Shown here piece after piece: positions 42,777 to 51,438 of a stretch of DNA of 64,000 nucleotides. A model generated the notes under the pieces. The model was given only the letters and a program-made list of their open reading frames with translations, ran no database searches and had not been told where the DNA came from. Source of the DNA: Paenibacillus sp. PK3_47 (GTDB lineage Bacteria > Bacillota > Bacilli > Paenibacillales > Paenibacillaceae); assembly GCF_023520895.1 (NCBI RefSeq), contig NZ_CP026029.1:6742832-6806831 (forward strand), read 5' to 3'. Every line of letters begins with the position of its first letter. Positions within the stretch are counted from its first letter, which is position 1. A program made the translations under genes and the position numbers.

Positions 42777-42928
42777 CTTAAATCCTCCTTCATGTTTACG
42801 GTCTGCCCGCCTTATTCAGGAGACAGCCGCCTTACGTGAGATTTAAAATCAACAGTACTAATATGTCTCGGCGCCAGTGATCTTATGCTGGAGCATTTCA
42901 CCATTGGGCATTTCCCGAGCAGGAATGC

Positions 42929-43696
42929 TCAGGTTATCCATCCCCCGTTGGGACTGATCACCTGGCCCGTAATATAACCGGACTCAGGCAGGGCCAGGAA
43001 ATAGACAAGTGAAGCAATTTCATCTGCGGATGCCAGGCGCCCTACGGGAATCTCCTCTTCAAGCATACGGATTTCCTCTTCCTGCAGATTGGCCAGCATC
43101 GCTGTGTTAACAGCCCCAGGAGCCACAGCGTTCACCGTAACTCCGGAGGGCGCCAGCTCTTTGGCCAGCGCCTTGGTAAAGGCATTTACCCCGCCTTTGC
43201 TGGCGGAATAGGCTACTTCACAGGAGGCACCGGAAATTCCCCACACTGAAGAAACGTTGAGAATCCGTCCGAAGCGCTGGGAGATCATGTACGGCATGAA
43301 AATCTGGCTGCACAAAAAGGTGCCCTTCAGATTAACCGCCATAATATCATCCCACTCTTCCTCCGTCACATCGGCAAGCATCCCGTAATGGGCTTTTCCG
43401 GCATTATTAACCAGAATATCCGGCTGCATTCCGCTGTTCTCCAGCCGTTCAGCCATCCGCACCAGCTGGCTCCGGTCCCGCATATCCGCAGTCACCGTCA
43501 TCACCTTGGCCCCAAGCGCCATACAGCGCCGGGCCACGTCATTGGCCGCTTCATGCGAATTCATATAATGAATAACAATGTTCATTCCTACAGAAGCAAA
43601 ACGTTCGGCTATGGCTCCGCCGATTCCCCCGCTGCCCCCTGTAATTAGCACTGTCATTTCTCCTATCGGCTTGCTGTTCTCTCCCCCAGATGACAT
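42929..43696 (-). CDS. ymfI: YmfI-type short-chain dehydrogenase
   Basis: A 255-residue SDR resembling FabG/YmfI. NAD(P)-binding GGSGGIGGAIAERF, NNAGKAHYG, catalytic Ser-Tyr-Lys (SSVWGIS, YSASKGG) and a C-terminal PNGGW are visible. It starts at an ATG that overlaps the ymfH stop as TAATG, so translation is coupled to ymfH. The substrate is unknown; the place next to the ymfF/ymfH peptidases is conserved in Bacilli. Confidence 0.92.
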   Translation of the reverse strand: MSSGGENSKPIGEMTVLITGGSGGIGGAIAERFASVGMNIVIHYMNSHEAANDVARRCMALGAKVMTVTADMRDRSQLVRMAERLENSGMQPDILVNNAGKAHYGMLADVTEEEWDDIMAVNLKGTFLCSQIFMPYMISQRFGRILNVSSVWGISGASCEVAYSASKGGVNAFTKALAKELAPSGVTVNAVAPGAVNTAMLANLQEEEIRMLEEEIPVGRLASADEIASLVYFLALPESGYITGQVISPNGGWIT

Positions 43697-44976
43697 TAAG
43701 GACTCACCACAAGCGACACTGCAAGCTGCTCCCAGTCTACATGATCACGCAGACGGGCATTCACCTCATCCAAAGTAATCGATTCATATACAGGCAGCAC
43801 TTTGAACAGATCGCCTCCGCGGAACTGGTAACGGGTAAATTCATGGGCAATATTCTCGGGAGAGTTCAGCATGCGCAGATAGCCGCCGATTTTCTTTTTA
43901 CGGGCACGTTCAAAATCCTTCTCCGTGAATCCCGACGCAAGAATAGCATTGATCTCTTCCTTAATCCGCTTCAGGAGCAGATCCGGATCCTTCGTATCTC
44001 CGCCGATCGCAGAGAACGCATATTGCGGCGAGCTGTTGAATTCATGCCCGAAGCTGTCGGAGATCAATTCTTCGTCATAGAGCTTCTGGTAGAGGGCCGT
44101 ACTGCTTCCAAGCAGCAGATCAAGCATCAGCTTGGTTGTAAGATCGCGGCGGACGGCAGCTTCTCCGGTCAGACCCGGATTCTTCTCTTTGAACCCGAAC
44201 ATGATTTTGGGCATAGATACAGCAAGTCTGCTCTCCTGATGCTTCTCTGCGACTTCTACAGGCTCTTCATCGAAGATCCGGGTGATTTCCCCCTGCTTGT
44301 CGTAGGATTTACCGGCCTGATTGCTGCGGATCAGCGAAAATACCTTTTCCGGCTCCACACCGCCGACTACAAACAGCAGCATGTTGCTTGGATGGTAAAA
44401 AGAATTGTAGCAAGTATACAGCGTTTCTTTGGTGATTGTAGAAATGGATTCAATGGTTCCGGCAATATCGATATGCACCGGATGTTTGGCGTACATGGCC
44501 TCAATCAGACCGAAATACACCCGCCAATCGGGATTATCGGCATACATGTTGATTTCCTGCCCGATGATGCCTTTTTCCTTCTCCACATTCTCATCCGTGA
44601 AATAAGGACGCTGGACAAAATCCACCAAAGTGCTGAGATTGGTCTCAATATTCTCGGTAGCCGAGAAAAGATATACTGTCTGGTCAAAGCTGGTAAAAGC
44701 ATTGGCTGATGCCCCGTTGGAAGCAAACGTAGCGAAAATGTCGCCTTCCGGCTCCTCGAACATTTTATGCTCCAGGAAGTGGGCGATCCCGTCGGGAACA
44801 GTAGTCTCTTCACCGCCGGCTACTTTGAAATGATTGTCTACCGAACCGTATTTGGTGGCAAAAGTGGCATAGGTTTTCTTAAAGGTTGGCTTAGGCAGCA
44901 CATAAACCTGCAGCCCGTTGTCCATAACCTCGTAATAGAGTGTCTCTTGGAGTCTTTCGTAATGAATCTGTTCCAC
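43696..44976 (-). CDS. ymfH: YmfH, active-type M16 zinc peptidase
   Basis: A 426-residue M16 peptidase with the inverted zinc motif HxxEH (AHFLEHKMFEE, near residue 65) and the downstream Glu of the IGQEINMY segment. It is predicted to pair with YmfF, the preceding gene, 2 bases upstream, which lacks the zinc motif. Such active/inactive pairs form the heterodimeric peptidasome seen in Bacilli. The substrate is unknown; in relatives this operon includes peptide-processing functions. AGGGGG lies before the ATG. Confidence 0.94.
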   Translation of the reverse strand: MEQIHYERLQETLYYEVMDNGLQVYVLPKPTFKKTYATFATKYGSVDNHFKVAGGEETTVPDGIAHFLEHKMFEEPEGDIFATFASNGASANAFTSFDQTVYLFSATENIETNLSTLVDFVQRPYFTDENVEKEKGIIGQEINMYADNPDWRVYFGLIEAMYAKHPVHIDIAGTIESISTITKETLYTCYNSFYHPSNMLLFVVGGVEPEKVFSLIRSNQAGKSYDKQGEITRIFDEEPVEVAEKHQESRLAVSMPKIMFGFKEKNPGLTGEAAVRRDLTTKLMLDLLLGSSTALYQKLYDEELISDSFGHEFNSSPQYAFSAIGGDTKDPDLLLKRIKEEINAILASGFTEKDFERARKKKIGGYLRMLNSPENIAHEFTRYQFRGGDLFKVLPVYESITLDEVNARLRDHVDWEQLAVSLVVSP

Positions 44977-44978
44977 GG

Positions 44979-46256
44979 CTATTCCCCCTTCCCTGTCAGG
45001 AAATAAATCGTATCGAGCTGGAAGGTGCCTGCCGCGGCCTGCACATCTTCCGCCCCTGTAGCGTCCACCTGGACAAGCAGCTCTTCGGCTGAACGGTCTT
45101 TTCCGGACAATTGGCGGTTAAAATCAAAAGAAATCATCTCAAAAGCGGAATCCTGGATTTCGGAAAGCAGATTACGGATCATCGCTTTCGTCTGGCTAAG
45201 TTCCAGATCGCTGATCTTGCCGGCTTTCATCTCCTCCAGCTGCTTGCGGATGATATCGACGGCTTTGCCGTAATTCTGGGTTTCGATGCCGGATTGGATC
45301 GTGCCGATTCCCTTATGCCCGTCATAACGGGAGGAAGCGTAGTAAGCAAGGCTCTCCTTCTCACGCACGTTAACAAACAGCTTGGAGTGCGGATAACCGC
45401 CCAGAATGCCGTTATACATCAGCGCCGACGCATAGCTGTCATCCTTATACGTAATAGATGTACGCAGCCCCATGTTCAGCTTGCCCTGATTGACATCAAG
45501 CTTCTCTTCCACTGTACGGACCTCATTTACAGCGGCCGGCTTGAAATTGGACGAGTATCCGGCAGGTTCAGACCGGTCACGGCCGAAATGGCGGATCACC
45601 AGCTTTTCAACTTCCTCAGGGGTAGTATCCCCTACCACATACAAATCCAGAATAGCCCCGTCCAGCCAGCTGTTATAGGACTGATATAATGACTCAGGCG
45701 TAATGCTGTCCAAATCGGCTCTTTGGCCGAGCGGATGCAGGCGGTAAGGCTCCTGGCGGCACATTTCTTCAATACAGCGCTCGGCCGCATAGCGGATTTT
45801 ATCGTTGACGATCGCTTCCAGCTTCTTGCGCACCGTCTCCCGCTCTGTGGCCACATAGGAAGCCCGGAAGCTTCCGTCAGCGAGCGCCGGTTTGGTCAGT
45901 ACCTCTCCCAGGAAGGCAAAGGACTCGCCAAGAAGGCTTTCCTTGCTCTGTACAAAGGAATCGTTAATGGTATCCATGCGGAACTGGACAATCTGATAGT
46001 CGCCTCTTTTGTAAATGTCAAAACCAAAACCTGCACCGTACAGCTCTTCGAGACGTTCGCGGAACTGGGTTGTTTCCGGATAGGAAGCTGTACCTCTGCG
46101 GAGTACAAAAGGGACCAGCGCAGTGGGGGTAACTGTGCTCTCATCAAGCGGCACACCTGCATAAAGCGAGATGGCGAAAGTCTTGAACGCTTTGGTCGGC
46201 AGGACATGAATCCGCATGCCGGCAGCGTTGCCATGTTGAAATCCGTTGTTTGTCAC
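44979..46256 (-). CDS. ymfF: YmfF, inactive-type M16 peptidase subunit
   Basis: A 425-residue M16-fold protein. The GTG at 46256 is the likely start because AAAGGAG lies 8 bases upstream; the frame extends 14 codons further from a TTG. At the place of the zinc motif it reads ALVPFVLRRGT, so the His and Glu ligands are missing and it cannot be catalytic alone. The C-terminal half keeps the R-Y substrate-binding pattern (ESLAYYASSRYDGHKG). It is expected to form the chamber with YmfH. Confidence 0.93.
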   Translation of the reverse strand: MTNNGFQHGNAAGMRIHVLPTKAFKTFAISLYAGVPLDESTVTPTALVPFVLRRGTASYPETTQFRERLEELYGAGFGFDIYKRGDYQIVQFRMDTINDSFVQSKESLLGESFAFLGEVLTKPALADGSFRASYVATERETVRKKLEAIVNDKIRYAAERCIEEMCRQEPYRLHPLGQRADLDSITPESLYQSYNSWLDGAILDLYVVGDTTPEEVEKLVIRHFGRDRSEPAGYSSNFKPAAVNEVRTVEEKLDVNQGKLNMGLRTSITYKDDSYASALMYNGILGGYPHSKLFVNVREKESLAYYASSRYDGHKGIGTIQSGIETQNYGKAVDIIRKQLEEMKAGKISDLELSQTKAMIRNLLSEIQDSAFEMISFDFNRQLSGKDRSAEELLVQVDATGAEDVQAAAGTFQLDTIYFLTGKGE

Positions 46257-46340
46257 GTCTAAAACTCCTTTACCGCTTGGATAGTTGCTATACAACAAGT
46301 TTATGAAGTATTATCCATTCTAAACCATTCCAAAGTAAGG

Positions 46341-46368
46341 AAGCAACCGGAATGACCTTACCGGTTGC
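46341..46368 (-). terminator. Hairpin after the sleB-like gene
   Basis: GCAACCGG and CCGGTTGC form a perfect stem, 38 bases after the stop. The following sequence is only partly T-rich. Confidence 0.55.
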
Positions 46369-46405
46369 TCTTGGCTGATTTATAGTGAATGTTATTCCCG
46401 GAGGG

Positions 46406-47272
46406 CTACATGCAGAAGATATGCTCCCCGATCGTCTTGACCTGAGGACGGGTCCAGATCCACTTGGAGGTTGCCGTCTTCGGATTAAAATAATACAGGC
46501 AGCCTCCCGAAGGGTCCCAGCCGTTGAGCGCCTGCTGCACGGCCTTGCGGGCCTGCTCATTGGGCTCCAGATAAATTTGCCCGTCAGCTACTGCCGTAAA
46601 TGCCCCCGGCTGAAAAATCACGCCGGATGGCGTGTTCGGAAAGCTCGGCGATTTAACCCGGTTGAGGATAACCGCTGCCACGGCAACCTGTCCCTCAAAA
46701 GGTTCACCTCGGGCCTCACCATAAACGGCATTTGCCATGATTTTCAAATCATTTTCCGATAAGCCCATCGTATTGCCTGAAGACAGCTCCGCCGTATTCG
46801 TGTTTTTGGTGTTGGCCGCTGTGTTGGTTGTGTTGGTTGTATTCTTCTTGCCTGCGGTACTGGTTGGAGGTTCTGTTGGTTTCCAGGCTTTGGTGGCATT
46901 GTACAGCTTCAGCTTTGTTTTGGCGCCGACGACTCCGTCTACCTTCATCCCGAATTTCCACTGGAACCACGTAACCGCATTTTTTGTTTTTGGACCAAAC
47001 TGGCTGTCTATTTTGCCTCCGTAATATCCGAGGTGCTTAAGCCTTCCTTGAAGCTCATAGACATCCTGGCCGGATGATCCGACTTTTAACAGTGTTGTTC
47101 CGAAGGCAGGCAATGACTCCTCTGCAGGAACAGCGGTGTCCTTCACCACAGATGGATCGTGATACGGGCTGGCATGAATGGTGCCATTACGTTCAATAAG
47201 CTCTCCTGCGAAAGGCGCGGCGGCCAGTGCGAGGGTCATTACGGCAAATATCCACTGCTTATGTTTGTTCAT
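46406..47272 (-). CDS. sleB: SleB-like spore cortex-lytic enzyme
   Basis: A 288-residue exported cell-wall hydrolase. Residues 1-22 are a signal peptide (MNKHKQWIFAVMTLALAAAPF). Residues 60-125 form a peptidoglycan-binding domain (VYELQGRLKHLGYYGGKIDSQFG), 130-165 a Thr/Asn-rich linker with NTT repeats. The C-terminal 115 residues form the Hydrolase_2 domain (NAVYGEARGEPFEGQVAVAAVILNRV) with the catalytic Glu. SleB degrades cortex during germination as a lytic transglycosylase. A sigma-G promoter match upstream supports forespore expression. A ypeB partner is not adjacent, so it may be a SleB paralogue. Confidence 0.88.
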   Translation of the reverse strand: MNKHKQWIFAVMTLALAAAPFAGELIERNGTIHASPYHDPSVVKDTAVPAEESLPAFGTTLLKVGSSGQDVYELQGRLKHLGYYGGKIDSQFGPKTKNAVTWFQWKFGMKVDGVVGAKTKLKLYNATKAWKPTEPPTSTAGKKNTTNTTNTAANTKNTNTAELSSGNTMGLSENDLKIMANAVYGEARGEPFEGQVAVAAVILNRVKSPSFPNTPSGVIFQPGAFTAVADGQIYLEPNEQARKAVQQALNGWDPSGGCLYYFNPKTATSKWIWTRPQVKTIGEHIFCM

Positions 47273-47322
47273 AGGGGTTCGCTCTACCTTTCTATTGTAA
47301 GTTCAACATGGATGGCTAAAGT

Positions 47323-47352
47323 TATTATGACGACTGGCAGGAGATCCTATGC
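47323..47352 (-). promoter_or_regulatory. Sigma-G-type promoter of the sleB-like gene
   Basis: On the minus strand GCATA (47348-47352) and CATAATA (47323-47329) are 18 bases apart, an exact match to the B. subtilis sigma-G consensus GHATR-18-CATWHTA. It ends about 50 bases before the start codon. Confidence 0.8.
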
Positions 47353-47412
47353 ATGCCTTCACAGCAGAGCCGCAAAATCCGCTGTAAATGAGAATGATGG
47401 AGCAGCCAAAAT

Positions 47413-47451
47413 AAAAAAGAGATGGCCCGTACTTCCGGGTCATCTCTTTTT
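47413..47451 (-). terminator. Terminator of ftsK/spoIIIE
   Basis: AAAGAGATGGCCCG and CGGGTCATCTCTTT pair with one G-T, followed by a T run on the minus strand, directly after the stop codon. Confidence 0.9.
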
Positions 47452-47454
47452 GGG

Positions 47455-50109
47455 TCAAGAGCTCATTCGGTTATGCTGGTACTGCTCAAGAGACATCAGC
47501 ACCTCACGCGGCTTGCTGCCTTCGTAAGGCCCGATCACTCCCCGTGCCTCCATAGAGTCAATCAGGCGCGCTGCACGGGTATAACCTACCCTCATGCGCC
47601 GCTGAAGCAGCGATACGGACGCCTGCTTCGCTTCCAGCACAATCTGGACTGCCTGTTCGTATAGCTCATCCTGCGGCTCCTCGTCCTCTGTTACAGTATC
47701 ATCCACTTCTGGAACAAGACTTTCATCATATTCCGCTTCACCCTGGCTGCTGACAAACTGAACAATGCTCTCTACTTCCTGGTCGCTCATAAAAGCACCC
47801 TGAACGCGGACCGGCTTGGAAGCGCCCATCGGCAGGAAGAGCATGTCCCCTCTGCCCAGCAGCTTTTCTGCCCCCGGCATATCCAAAATTGTTCTGGAGT
47901 CCACATTGGAGGATACACCGAACGCGATCCGGGAAGGAATATTGGCTTTAATTAATCCTGTAATAACATCTACGGATGGGCGCTGGGTGGCTATGATCAG
48001 ATGGATTCCTGCCGCCCGGGCCATCTGGGCCAGCCGGCAAATCGCATCCTCGACATCGTTCGCAGCAACCATCATCAGATCCGCAAGCTCGTCCACAATA
48101 ACTACGATGTAGGGCAGCACTGCAGCCGGATTGTCTTTCATGAGGTTGTTGTATCCTTCGACATTCCGTGTACCTGATTTGGAGAAGAGCTCATAGCGTT
48201 TCTCCATCTCCACTACAATCTTCTTAAGTGCGAGGCTCGCCCGCTTGGGATCGGTGACCACGGGAGCAAGCAGATGCGGTATGCCGTTATATACATTCAG
48301 TTCGACCATTTTGGGGTCAACCATCAGGAATTTGACTTCATCAGGCTTGGCCTTATAAAGAATACTTGTAATAATCCCGTTAATGCAGACCGATTTACCC
48401 GAGCCAGTAGCACCGGCAACAAGCAGATGGGGCATCTTGGCCAGATTTCCGATAATCGTCTGCCCGGAAATATCCCGGCCAAAGGCAATGGATAACCGGG
48501 ATTCGGCATCCTGAAAAATCTGGGTCTCCATCACTTCACGCATGGTTACAACAGAGACCTCAGGGTTAGGCACTTCAATCCCGATGGCTGATTTGCCCGG
48601 AATTGGAGCTTCCATCCGGATATCCTTCGCTGCAAGCGCAAGGGCGATATCATCCGTCAAATTGACAATCCGGCTGACCTTCACGCCAATGTCCGGCTGA
48701 ATTTCATACCGGGTGACCGCAGGGCCCCGGACAACCTCAAGCACCTTGGCCCGGACGCCAAAGCTTTCGAGCGTAGCCTCCAGCTTGCGGGCAGTCTGCA
48801 TGTAATCATTCTGGTCTCCGCCCTTGGCCCCGTTATTGGGCTTTGACAGCAGCCGGAAAGGCGGCAGCTTGTAAGGCTTCGGCGGCGGCGGAAGCGGAGC
48901 AGCCGGCACTGCCTCTGCGTTCTCACCCTGACCTAGCAGGCCATCGAGCTCGATCGTTACATCCTCATCACTCTGGGCGCCGTCATCAGCGGCACGAGCA
49001 GTCTCGGGTGCTTGTCCCTTGGGACTGCCTCCCCTAGCAGCCGGAGAGAACTCCCCCCATTCTTCCCGGTCCTCTTCATTCAGCCCTTCTGCACGGATAT
49101 GCTCGAAGAAATCACGGATAATCGGAGTAACAGGCTCCAGGTCATCAGCTTCAGGGAAGTCCGGTTCCGGTTCAGTTAGCGGGGTGTTGCCCCTGCGGGC
49201 ATTCATTCCGGTGATGATCGGTCCGTTGCCCTGAGGAGTAAACACAAGATCCGGACCATTGTCCGTCTCGTCCTCCAAAACCGGATTCTCACTCTGCTGA
49301 TTTCCGCTCAGCCAGTCGCCAATCCTGCGGAAGAACAGCGGCTGGCTGCGTCTTGGAAGCAAATCCCCGTCGTCCAGCTCCTCATCGTCATCGTCTTCAT
49401 ATTGGGCAGGCTGAGGCTCCCTGGCCCTGGACGTTCTGGAAGAACGGGCCGATACCGGAACAGCTGCAGGCCGGTTCGCAGCCTTGACCTTGATTCCTTC
49501 GAACAGCTTCACCGCCCGGACACGCAGCAGCGAGAACAGCTCCACATATGACAGATTCGTAACCAGCATGAAGCTGATAGCCAGCATGACAATCATGATA
49601 AGCTTGGCTCCAAGGCTGCCGAACAGCCAGAGCAGAGCGGCGAATTCCAGAGCGCCTATATATCCGCCGCTTATATCCTTGCCCAGCAAATACACGCTGC
49701 TGTCGCTGGAGCCCGGTGAAAGCGCACCTGAAAGATCATTATGTATTTGTCCAAGCACATTGCCCGGATGCAGCAGTCCGATCGGGGCAAGCTTCTGCTC
49801 CATCGATGAAATTGAACTCATAAGACACAGCGACATTACAAGCAGCAGAGCCCCTGTATACCGGCTGTTCCAGTTCGCAGGCCATTTTCTGTGAATCATG
49901 ACCATAAGACCGTAAATAATGCCGATCAGCGGCAGCACAAAATAAAACCGCCCAAGTAAATACCCCGACATGCTGGACAGCGAACGTCCAACCGCCGCTT
50001 CTCCTGATAGGGCAATCACGGATATGGTAATCAGCATAATGCCGTAAATTTCATATTTTAAAAAGCTGCCGATCAGCACTTTTTTCTTTTTCTTTCTTCG
50101 TTTAGCCAC
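47455..50109 (-). CDS. ftsK: DNA translocase FtsK/SpoIIIE
   Basis: An 884-residue DNA pump. The second GTG (50109) is taken as start because GGGGTGG lies 5 bases upstream and the product begins MAKRRKKKKK. Residues 15-200 hold four membrane helices, and 210-400 an acidic, Pro-rich linker. The motor domain has Walker A GATGSGKS, Walker B-type VVIVDELADLMM, and the C-terminal gamma domain (ASVSLLQRRMRVGYTRAARLIDSMEARG) that reads KOPS/SRS sites. By position (next to ylzJ and tepA) it is the spoIIIE counterpart, which moves the chromosome into the forespore. Confidence 0.95.
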   Translation of the reverse strand: MAKRRKKKKKVLIGSFLKYEIYGIMLITISVIALSGEAAVGRSLSSMSGYLLGRFYFVLPLIGIIYGLMVMIHRKWPANWNSRYTGALLLVMSLCLMSSISSMEQKLAPIGLLHPGNVLGQIHNDLSGALSPGSSDSSVYLLGKDISGGYIGALEFAALLWLFGSLGAKLIMIVMLAISFMLVTNLSYVELFSLLRVRAVKLFEGIKVKAANRPAAVPVSARSSRTSRAREPQPAQYEDDDDEELDDGDLLPRRSQPLFFRRIGDWLSGNQQSENPVLEDETDNGPDLVFTPQGNGPIITGMNARRGNTPLTEPEPDFPEADDLEPVTPIIRDFFEHIRAEGLNEEDREEWGEFSPAARGGSPKGQAPETARAADDGAQSDEDVTIELDGLLGQGENAEAVPAAPLPPPPKPYKLPPFRLLSKPNNGAKGGDQNDYMQTARKLEATLESFGVRAKVLEVVRGPAVTRYEIQPDIGVKVSRIVNLTDDIALALAAKDIRMEAPIPGKSAIGIEVPNPEVSVVTMREVMETQIFQDAESRLSIAFGRDISGQTIIGNLAKMPHLLVAGATGSGKSVCINGIITSILYKAKPDEVKFLMVDPKMVELNVYNGIPHLLAPVVTDPKRASLALKKIVVEMEKRYELFSKSGTRNVEGYNNLMKDNPAAVLPYIVVIVDELADLMMVAANDVEDAICRLAQMARAAGIHLIIATQRPSVDVITGLIKANIPSRIAFGVSSNVDSRTILDMPGAEKLLGRGDMLFLPMGASKPVRVQGAFMSDQEVESIVQFVSSQGEAEYDESLVPEVDDTVTEDEEPQDELYEQAVQIVLEAKQASVSLLQRRMRVGYTRAARLIDSMEARGVIGPYEGSKPREVLMSLEQYQHNRMSS

Positions 50110-50236
50110 ACCAGCCACCCCCGGAACAATATTATACCATATAATGGCGTGGCGTACCTATGTTCTCTTTTGTCAGAAAATGCATTTTCCGATAATATGT
50201 TCGCATTTTCTTAAAAGAGGCTCCGGGGATAACTTG

Positions 50237-50452
50237 TCAAAGGGTGTAACTAATTGTTGCTCCAGGCATAAATGCCGGGTCCAGATACTTATCCAGCGGG
50301 CAGTGCAGCAGCCTTACAATCCGCGCCTGTCCGCCTTCCAAAGGTTCGACCTGCATCAGCATTCCTTTGATGTTCACCTCTTGCAAAAGCCCGGTCACTT
50401 GTATAGCTCCTTCGAACACCTGCTCCATAGGGAGTACGGTATGGAATGTCAT
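50237..50452 (-). CDS. ylzJ: YlzJ-like protein
   Basis: A 71-residue protein matching YlzJ in size and place between tepA and spoIIIE. It begins MTFHTVLPMEQVFEGA and contains LLHCPLDKYLDPAFMPG. It overlaps the end of tepA by 4 bases, so translation is coupled. Function unknown. Confidence 0.9.
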   Translation of the reverse strand: MTFHTVLPMEQVFEGAIQVTGLLQEVNIKGMLMQVEPLEGGQARIVRLLHCPLDKYLDPAFMPGATISYTL

Positions 50453-51231
50453 TGTTTCAGTCCTCCCTGCGCTACAGAGCCTTGAATAAGGGTGTCGCCT
50501 CCTGCAATCATTGCATTCAGGCGCGCCAGCGCTGCTCCAATACCGCCGACCTCATCCATTAGACCATACTTGACTGCGTCAGAGCCTCCTACAGCCGTTC
50601 CAATATCTCGGTTCAGCTCCCCTGTCTTAAACATGAGATCCTTGAACAATTCCTCGGAAATCCGTGAATGCGAAGTCACAAATTTAACCATCCGCTCCTG
50701 CATCCGCTCCATATATTCAAACGTCTGCGGAACACCGATCACCAGTCCGTTCATACGGATGGGGTGGATGGTCATCGTTGCACTTTCGGCAATGATGGAA
50801 TAGCTGGAGGACACGGCAATCGGTACTCCGATACTGTGGCCGCCGCCGATCACAACGGTTACTGTCGGTTTGGACAGGGATGCAATCATCTCGGCTATAG
50901 CCAGCCCTGCTTCCACATCGCCTCCGACCGTATTCAGGATAATCAGCAGGCCTTTGATATTCTTGTTCTGTTCCGCAGCTACAAGCTGGGGAATGATATG
51001 CTCATATTTGGTCGTTTTATTATGCGGCGGCAGCACAAAATGCCCTTCAATCTGGCCGATAATGGTCATGCAGAAAATATCCGGCTCTCCGGCCGGGATT
51101 ACCGTCTGTCCCAGCTCTTTAATTACACTTGCAGGTCCGGGAGGGACCGGTTCATGAACGGCCGGTTTCGTCTCTTCCGGGACCATCTCTCCATTGTTAT
51201 TGCCGGTACTGATTCCTGGTATAAAATCCAT
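50449..51231 (-). CDS. tepA: TepA, ClpP-like protease
   Basis: A 260-residue ClpP-fold protein. The start at ATG 51231 follows GGGAGAG and gives a length close to that of B. subtilis TepA (about 245); the frame runs 33 codons further upstream. The family core is clear: IGQIEGHFVLPPHNKTTKYEH, NTVGGDVEAGLAIAEMI and GGGHSIGVPIAVS with the nucleophile Ser. TepA was proposed to degrade translocated proteins or signal peptides, and occurs in spore formers. Confidence 0.94.
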   Translation of the reverse strand: MDFIPGISTGNNNGEMVPEETKPAVHEPVPPGPASVIKELGQTVIPAGEPDIFCMTIIGQIEGHFVLPPHNKTTKYEHIIPQLVAAEQNKNIKGLLIILNTVGGDVEAGLAIAEMIASLSKPTVTVVIGGGHSIGVPIAVSSSYSIIAESATMTIHPIRMNGLVIGVPQTFEYMERMQERMVKFVTSHSRISEELFKDLMFKTGELNRDIGTAVGGSDAVKYGLMDEVGGIGAALARLNAMIAGGDTLIQGSVAQGGLKQ

Positions 51232-51346
51232 CGTTCGCAGCTCTCCCTTTCCGCTTGCAGCTTTACGCACTGCAGCCAGCCATACTATTCTCTTCCGTAG
51301 TATGACATTTTGAGGGACTTCATTATTCAAGGTGCATTAAAAATGC

Positions 51347-51402
51347 AAAAACCCCTTTCTCCCTGGAAACCGTCCAATATTTCCGGGAAAAAGGGGCTTT
51401 TG
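51347..51402 (-). terminator. Terminator of the RNase J gene
   Basis: AAAACCCCTTT-TCCC-GGAAA and TTTCC-GGGA-AAAGGGGCTTTT form a long, slightly bulged stem, 37 bases after the stop. Confidence 0.85.
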
Positions 51403-51438
51403 GCCCAACATTGTATTGTAAATTAAGATTGTCTCTTC

